A DNA stretch of 64,000 nucleotides from Calonectria ilicicola. Lineage: Eukaryota; Ascomycota; Sordariomycetes; Hypocreales; Nectriaceae. The translations under genes and the position numbers were made by a program. Positions 58,078 to 64,000 of the stretch are shown here, in pieces (within the stretch, counting starts at the first letter, position 1; each line of letters begins with the position of its first letter). The stretch is taken from assembly GCA_020809705.1 (NCBI GenBank), contig CP085828.1:6572001-6636000 (forward strand). The letters run 5' to 3'. The notes under the pieces were generated by a model. That model was not told the origin of the DNA. It saw nothing but the letters and a program-made list of their open reading frames with translations, and did no database searches.

Positions 58078-59301
58078 ATGTCTCTGTAAGGCGTTTTACC
58101 CCTCCAAACTCGCAGAGAGCGGCGTACCTAACTTCAGCCCCACCACAATCAGCCCACTCAAGGTCAAGGTAACCGTGCGGGATCACTGGGATAAGCCAGA
58201 TGCTCCCATCCAGGTTGCCATGAAGCAGGTCAAGGACCTCTTGGGTCTTGACGTCTACTGTGAACCACAATGGCCAATTATTATTTCCGACCTGGGCAAG
58301 ATTTACGAGGACAAAGGACAACTTGTCCGATCCGTAATTGGCGTCTTGCACACGTGGCTGGTTACGCTTGCGGAGCTCATGGATGACTCGAGCCATGATG
58401 CATGGTCCGAAAAAGTAGTCGAGAAGATTAGAGAGTTTACCTCGAGGCTAAATGTCAATCTTGATGTAAGATGCCAAAAATATTCGGGAGATGCCACATC
58501 CTTGTCGAGACTAACATGAAGCCTTGCAGGTAATCGAGGGCGAAAGAGCATCGACCGAATGGTCTGATGGTCGCAAAGGTTTTGTAGTTTCAGTACCCAA
58601 GGTCCACGTGTACCAACCTGCTCAATTCGCGCAATTATTCAAGGAACAGCTGCTGGAATGCTTCCAGAGCAAGAAGCAGCCATCTAAATCGCTTCCTATC
58701 CACTCTACCACTGGAGATGAATGGGCCGATGTTAGCGAGGAGGTCGTGGAGAGACCATCGAAGACGGGATCGACCGGATCTTCACTGCCTAAAATTGATT
58801 TCCTCCCTGATGCCAGTGCGCTTCCAAAGCCTGGTACATTGTTCGCTAAGCCGCCGTATCATCTTATTATGCACTCATACAGCAATACCAAGCTACAAAT
58901 TCAGTGTTCTCATAGCCCCACACTGGAGGTGCTATCAGAGTATTTGAAAAGGTGGTGCAAGATTAACCCAAATCTCACAAACAAGGTCAGTAATGTTCTA
59001 GAATATTTTGCGCGATGGATAAAAACTCTACTGCATTTATTCCGGATCATTGAGTAGTAATTGCAATAGTGTCGCTAATAATTCCCAGCCTCCCGCCGTT
59101 GAGATTGAGCTCAATCAGGGCACATGTGGTTTCGGTCTCACCTATGACACGCTCACACTCTTCTGTGACAACCGATATTCAGGTCAATTCACCGTTTCTC
59201 CGACACTCATCCTTCATCTACTTGAAGGGGTGCTGGGGTATGAGAGAGTGTTCAGTGATGCTTCTTCGTGGCATTATCGTCGCGATGCTCCGTATAAATG
59301 A
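58078..59301 (+). CDS. Conserved hypothetical protein (334 aa) with 8-nt first coding exon
   Basis: I read four exons: 58078-58085, 58138-58465, 58530-58985 and 59089-59301. They join in frame to 334 aa. The first exon holds only ATG TCT CT before a GTAAGG donor. The alternative, reading through from a TTG, adds residues unlike the rest. The other introns start with GTAAGA and GTCAGT. The protein is soluble. It has helical N-terminal blocks (WDKPDAPIQVAMKQVKDLL), a Ser/Thr-rich linker near the middle and Cys-containing C-terminal strands (GFGLTYDTLTLFCDNRYSG). No domain is recognised. Confidence 0.7.
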
Positions 59302-60704
59302 TAGGAACGTGCACCAAGATAGGACGGCCAAATTAGGCCATTTTTGTAACATGGCATAAAAACTATTGTTAGAACCATAGAAGAAAGTGCGTGTTTACAT
59401 GTGAATAGCTATTGTCGCTATTTTTAGGATAACGAAGCTGTACTTGGTGCGCTCCCAATGAACATGCGACATCAAGAGATAAGAGAACTGTCTCAGAATT
59501 CGTCCGACCACCAATTGCTTCAAGTGAATCTACACTACTATTTTTAATCGTAAGGACTTTCAATTGGACGGAAAGAAGTTCAAAAGGACATGAACTTCAA
59601 CCGAACACGTGATTCGGAGATCCACAATCCCTCACCTCAGCACCAAGGTATTGATCAAATTCAAGATGGTATTAATTGATACCCGTCGATATTGATAAAT
59701 TGACTAGAATTCTCTCGGGTAGATGAACGCAAATAATTGTCTATCTTAGCTAATAATGTTGAAATTTAGATTAAGATTTAGAACTTAGAAAGAAGTTTTG
59801 CAAAGTGGGAGCTTCCATCGTGATACTGCTATGGAGCTTTTCTGCATTTAGATTGCAATGTCTAGTTTGATGCCGATAAAAATGGGTTTTGCTTTTCTAG
59901 ATGCCAAATGTAAACGAGGATTTTCATCAAGGAGACGCAGTTTGATGATCGTTCCCACAACCCAAGTCTGCAATGACTTCATCACCAACCCCTTTTTTCT
60001 TCTTTTCTTTTTCTTTTTTACGAAATTTATGCCAAGGACAGGGATCGGGAATATCAGGATGAATTATCCAATAGCGCCAAAGACAACGCAATCCTTTAAG
60101 TGTTTGAAATATCGCAAAACATCTGTCACTTACAAAGTGGATACCTGCCTGAGTCCCACCATGTACGCCTTATAGCCAAACAACAGGGACCTGACTGAGG
60201 CACGGTTCCAGGGTATTGGGGTGCCAGGATGCAGGGTGCATTGGCGCGACTAATGATGTCTTCTAGAGTGCATCAATGTGCACATTTTAAGTTTGTGCTC
60301 TGCCCACAGAACTTGCCGGAAGTCCGAATGAACCACTTGGCATGCTATGGCAATGGCCTTATTGGTCGGGTTGCGTTATCAATGTCAGATCAGTGGAGGT
60401 ATTATGGGACGAATACCTGAGCTAGGCGGTTAGTGTGCGGGTCATACCGAGACGAGCACCCACAAAAGGACAGTTTGATACGTCATCTCACTGTTCAGCA
60501 GGGAAATTCATGATGAAAAATGTCTATAAAATCTAAAATGCGTGAGGATGAGAAAACCAAAGGCAATATTTACTTCCCAATCCTCCAAATAACCAATCTT
60601 GCTCATATCTATGATGCTCTATCTATATTGCAAGTACGTGACGTGATCGTAACTTTTTCCCTTGTAAGTCCATGTAAGTCTATGTGTAAATGAATCGCTC
60701 GCAT
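59302..60704. other. AT-rich convergent intergenic region
   Basis: About 1.4 kb between two convergent stops, longer than two 3' UTRs need. A 105-codon frame at 59858 has a poly-Phe stretch from a T-rich run and is not supported. No RNA gene was recognised. Confidence 0.55.
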
Positions 60705-62093
60705 TTAAACAACAGCCGCATCAGCCGGTTCGCCGTGAAGTACCGGGTTAATCTTCTCATCAAAGTAGGTCTTAAAGTCGTCTCCAAGTTCCTTGCGAAG
60801 GGCGGTCTTGACAGCATCCAAAACGTTGGGGAAGACGCCAAAGTTGGCAGGGTTCTCCTCGTCGTTCTCGCCACCTTGGAAGACACCTGTGCGGACAAGG
60901 CATGTGTTCCATCCGTACATGTTGCCACCAATGATGTCAGAAGCTGGGTTGTCACCAATCATGTAAATGTTCTTGGGAAGCTTCTCCTCTCCGTGCAGCT
61001 CACCCATCCATGAAGTGAGAACTTCATCGGCATACTTGTATGTTGCCAGTTCAGGCTTGCCGTAAACGACACGTTCCAGATCCGCTCCGGTCAGGGCCTT
61101 GTACATGGCCTCCAGGCCAATACGGAAAGCACCCTGCGACATACGAGGGGTGGGGTGCTCGGTGGGGCATAGCAGATCTCCCTGGGAGAAGTAGATAGGT
61201 ACACGCTCGGCGACAGGGTCTTCTGCAACAGTGCCTAGACGGCCATTCTTGCTGCGCAGGACATCCATAATAATTTGCATATCTGTAGCATAGTCTCGGG
61301 AGTCGGAGAAGACCATGATCGCCTCGATGCAGATCTTGGTAAAGTCTCGAGGACGAGACGTGGCTCGCTCCTCGTCGGTGAAGACACGGTAAGGCGCGAC
61401 AGTGGGGTCCCATGCTACAATATCGTTGGGAACGACGATGTTGCGGAAGCCATACTGCTCGGCAACCTCACGGCAGCGGTAGCCTTCACCACCGACGACG
61501 AGGACGGTGCTGTAGTACTCGGCCAAGGCGCTCATGGGAGTGTGTGACTGGATGAATTGGTCGGTGGATACCGGGTTGTGGAGGATCTTGGAGAGCTGGT
61601 CGCAGCGAGCTGTCTCGATCTTGCCGGAACCGTTGGTCAGGAAGATGTGGGGGATCTTGATTCCGAGTTCGTTGTCTCCGTTCAAGATCTCGAGTGCTCG
61701 GCGACCTTCAGGGATAAGGCGGTCGCCGTGAACGAGGACACCGTCGATGTCAAAGGCAAAAGCCATGTTCTTGGCCTTCTCAACCAGGTCTGGGTTCACA
61801 GACTGGGCCTGTGAAACAAGCAAGTCTCGTGTAGGCTGGACTGGGGGCATGCCAGGTCTAACCACACCATCCTTGAAGTTTACGGCAGAGAGCCGAGATG
61901 GTCTCTTGGATCGGGGAATAGGAAGGGCGGTTCCAAAGGAGTTGCGAGATGACCTCCTCTCCTTCATGGAAGGGGGCACACTGAGGTTGTGCATGTATTT
62001 TGATGCCTCAGACATGGCAGATCTTGTGGCAGGAACCTCAATGGCACCCTCGGTGGAAACACCAAGGGCAGATTCGTCGAATGAAGGTGCCAT
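60705..62093 (-). CDS. HAD-superfamily hydrolase, CECR5/YKR070W type
   Basis: A single-exon frame of 462 aa. Motif I of the HAD superfamily is AFDIDGVLVHG at residues 113-123, with Asp115 and Asp117 as nucleophile and general acid. Motif II is in FLTNGSG, and motif IV is IGDNPASDIIGG near 395. The subclass IIA cap lies between them. The first 100 residues are Ser/Arg-rich and may include a mitochondrial or regulatory extension. CECR5 relatives (yeast YKR070W) are mitochondrial or cytosolic and of unknown substrate. Codon use is strongly G/C3-biased. The gene is divergent from the aldo-keto reductase at 63204. Confidence 0.92.
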   Translation of the reverse strand: MAPSFDESALGVSTEGAIEVPATRSAMSEASKYMHNLSVPPSMKERRSSRNSFGTALPIPRSKRPSRLSAVNFKDGVVRPGMPPVQPTRDLLVSQAQSVNPDLVEKAKNMAFAFDIDGVLVHGDRLIPEGRRALEILNGDNELGIKIPHIFLTNGSGKIETARCDQLSKILHNPVSTDQFIQSHTPMSALAEYYSTVLVVGGEGYRCREVAEQYGFRNIVVPNDIVAWDPTVAPYRVFTDEERATSRPRDFTKICIEAIMVFSDSRDYATDMQIIMDVLRSKNGRLGTVAEDPVAERVPIYFSQGDLLCPTEHPTPRMSQGAFRIGLEAMYKALTGADLERVVYGKPELATYKYADEVLTSWMGELHGEEKLPKNIYMIGDNPASDIIGGNMYGWNTCLVRTGVFQGGENDEENPANFGVFPNVLDAVKTALRKELGDDFKTYFDEKINPVLHGEPADAAVV

Positions 62094-63203
62094 ATTGGAT
62101 TATTGAATGAATAACAGATGAAAGAAGCTGGTGGTTTCGGTCTCCAAGGGCCTACGATAAAGAGCAAGAGAAAATGAGACAGGCAGGAGAGAGTATCCGA
62201 GTAAGCTGCATGAGAAGCTTCAAGGCGGCGCTGAAGTGATATTTATCAACACTTCACGGCGAAAGCTGTTTTCCATCCTTATCTCTCTGTTGACAGCTTC
62301 GGCCAGATCCCGCGTAGACGACGGTATCTAGCATTCAATGGGGCCCCATCTACAGTGGGGAGCTGATTGCGCGGAAGAACCAATACCTTTCCCTAGCGTC
62401 GCCACGCCATGACGTTTGGCCAAACTCGACTCCGTTATACCCGCCGTATGCCACGGTGACGTGAGGCGCGGCTGGAAGCCCTAAGGGGATCCGCCGCCCC
62501 TCTTGTCACAGAAGTTCAGGGATGGATGGCGACTACATGAACGCGACGGGGCTGAAGGGCTCGGAGCAGATGGATTCAAGGGGCTAAAGTCCCGAGAAGA
62601 GGCCGGAAAAACACAGTAGCGGGCATTGCGATGGAGCTCGCATGGAACTCGCATGGAGCCGCATGGAGCCCGCTAAAGCGCACCGTTGGAGATGGATTGA
62701 GCCGCATCAAGGTCGCCAACGGAGACGTTGACATCACGGTGCGCCCAAATGCCGCCCGGCTCCACCGATTGGTGGGGCCTGCAGAGCTATCTCCCCACCA
62801 GTTCCACAGAACTTGTCGTCAGTGATAAATACGGTCGCCGCAGCGTTCGTTGGTCCGACACAGAACCCAGAACCGCCTGAAGCGCTGACGGTTATCACTT
62901 TTCAAACCGAGTCAATTTTCGAAAACTCTTCGGCGTCTTGAAACGGCAAAGCGGGTACCGTATGGTGCCATGATGTAATGGTCCACATCGCTGTGCTGTC
63001 CCTGAATGCGCATCCATGGGCTATCAACCTCCGTCGCTGCGCACGGTGTGCAAATCAACATGCGATGATCACTGGAAATTCACTCAATTGCGCCTCGTAG
63101 ATGATAAAAACTCTGCCGTTTCTGCTCTGTAAAATCCACTTTGTATTTTATTTTTTCGTATTCACACTCTGCGTATTTTTCTGCCCCCCCAAATACAATC
63201 ACA
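62094..63203. other. Divergent promoter region (HAD / aldo-keto reductase)
   Basis: About 1.1 kb with GC-rich middle sequence, an imperfect direct repeat of GCATGGAGCC-like units at 62640-62672, several AGGGG/CCCCT pentamers, and a pyrimidine-rich leader directly before the aldo-keto reductase ATG. Confidence 0.55.
62484..62583. promoter_or_regulatory. Cluster of STRE-like AGGGG/CCCCT pentamers
   Basis: AGGGG at 62484-62488, CCCCT at 62497-62501 and AGGGG at 62579-62583. Stress-response factors of the Msn2/Msn4/Seb1 type bind this pentamer. It fits a stress-inducible aldo-keto reductase, but such short motifs also occur by chance. Confidence 0.25.
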
Positions 63204-64000
63204 ATGGCCACCGCATTCAACCAGTCCACTTTCACCTTGAACAACGGCGTCAAGATTCCCGCCCTAGGCTTTGGAACCTTTGCCAATGAGGGCGCTAAGG
63301 GAGAAACCTACAAGGCTGTTACTTGTGCTCTCAAAGTCGGTTACCGACACCTCGACTGCGCCTGGTTCTACCTCAACGAGGCTGAGGTTGGCGAGGCTGT
63401 AAGAGACTTCCTCAAGGAGAACCCACCCGTCAAGCGAGAGGATCTCTTCATCACCACCAAGGTGTGGAACCACCTTCACGAGCCCGAGGAGGTCAAGTGG
63501 TCGCTAGAGAACTCTCTTCAGAACTTTGGCCTCGACTACGTGGACCTCTTCCTTATTCACTGGCCCATCGCCGCCGAAAAGGAGAGCAACGGACAGCCCA
63601 AGATTGGTGCAGATGGAAAGTACGTCATCAAGAAGGAGCTTACTGAGGGCCCCGAACCTACATGGCGGGCCATGGAGGAGCTCCTCGAGCAGGGCAAGAC
63701 TCGTGCTATCGGTGTCTCTAATTGGACTATTCCTGGCCTGAAACAGCTGCTTGGATTTGCCAAGGTTAAGCCTCAAGTAAACCAGATTGAGGTCCACCCA
63801 TTCCTGCCCAACTATGAGCTGGTCAAGTTCTGCAAGGAAAACGACATCCTTCCCGAGGCATACTCTCCTTTGGGCTCGCAAGACCAGGTCCCCACAACCG
63901 GCGAAAAGGTTCGAACAAACAAGACCCTTAATGAGGTGGCAGACCGCAGTGGAAACACCCTTGCCCAAGTTCTTCTCAGCTGGGGCCTAAAGCGTGGCTA
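63204..64000 (+). CDS. NADP-dependent aldo-keto reductase, glycerol dehydrogenase-like (partial)
   Basis: Begins at ATG 63204 in ACAATGGCC context and stays open to the window end (265 codons), so the last 60 or so residues are missing. The AKR fold is clear: VKIPALGFGTF, the GYRHLDCAWFY block with Asp51 and Tyr56, Lys86 in TTKVWNH and His119 in LIHWP form the catalytic tetrad. The IGVSNW, NQIEVHPF and AYSPLGS blocks follow. The sequence around KYVI and PEPTWRAMEE resembles fungal glycerol dehydrogenases of the GLD1/GLD2 type, which reduce dihydroxyacetone or glyceraldehyde and help osmotic adaptation. Substrate assignment remains inference. Confidence 0.93.
   Translation, partial: MATAFNQSTFTLNNGVKIPALGFGTFANEGAKGETYKAVTCALKVGYRHLDCAWFYLNEAEVGEAVRDFLKENPPVKREDLFITTKVWNHLHEPEEVKWSLENSLQNFGLDYVDLFLIHWPIAAEKESNGQPKIGADGKYVIKKELTEGPEPTWRAMEELLEQGKTRAIGVSNWTIPGLKQLLGFAKVKPQVNQIEVHPFLPNYELVKFCKENDILPEAYSPLGSQDQVPTTGEKVRTNKTLNEVADRSGNTLAQVLLSWGLKRG

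Noticed and set aside
59858..60175. 105-codon plus-strand frame
   Set aside because: The hydrophobic block is a translated T-rich run; no other coding evidence.
1..64000. CRISPR arrays, rRNA genes, intact transposons
   Set aside because: No regularly spaced repeats, rRNA-like segments, or transposase/reverse-transcriptase motifs were seen in any frame.

Overview
The window reads as nuclear DNA of a filamentous ascomycete. Coding regions prefer G or C at third positions and carry short introns (about 45-100 nt) with GTAAGT-type donors, CTAAC/CTAAT branch points and YAG acceptors. The gene content is typical of Pezizomycotina: a HET-domain protein, a NACHT-WD40 receptor, DUF3433-type membrane proteins and an Nha1-type antiporter. 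The aldo-keto reductase at the right edge resembles the glycerol dehydrogenases of Hypocreales, so a sordariomycete, possibly hypocrealean, is likely. The species cannot be fixed from the sequence alone.

Positions 1-33 kb look mostly like ordinary chromosome. In order they hold a coiled-coil protein; two small minus-strand ORFs (one Cys-rich, 56 aa); a secreted S10 serine carboxypeptidase; a PIG-L-type GPI de-N-acetylase; a small membrane protein and a coiled-coil membrane protein whose stop codons lie 2 bp apart; an F-box protein; a five-exon orphan with a duplicated exon-intron unit; a doubtful two-exon ORF; an epoxide hydrolase; the Na+(K+)/H+ antiporter; and a GPI-anchored Cys-rich wall protein. 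Two unusually long gene-free stretches (20.4-24.8 kb and 25.5-29.1 kb) flank the wall-protein gene. They end at a 1362-aa DUF3433-type membrane protein.

Positions 33.4-56 kb look accessory, with AT-rich spacers, degenerate ORFs and non-self-recognition or secondary-metabolism families. They hold a NACHT-WD40 NLR with an N-terminal RHIM-like motif and a frameshift in the WD array, a SnoaL/NTF2-like protein, a HET-domain protein, a second DUF3433-type protein, a broken ORF, and three co-oriented minus-strand genes (SnoaL-like, cytochrome P450, FAD monooxygenase) that could be a minimal oxidative tailoring cluster.

Positions 56-64 kb return to conserved genes: a 305-aa conserved fungal protein, a 334-aa protein that appears to start from an 8-nt coding exon, a CECR5-type HAD hydrolase, and an aldo-keto reductase cut by the window edge. 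Exon boundaries were read from splice signals and frame continuity; no alignment or transcript was available.
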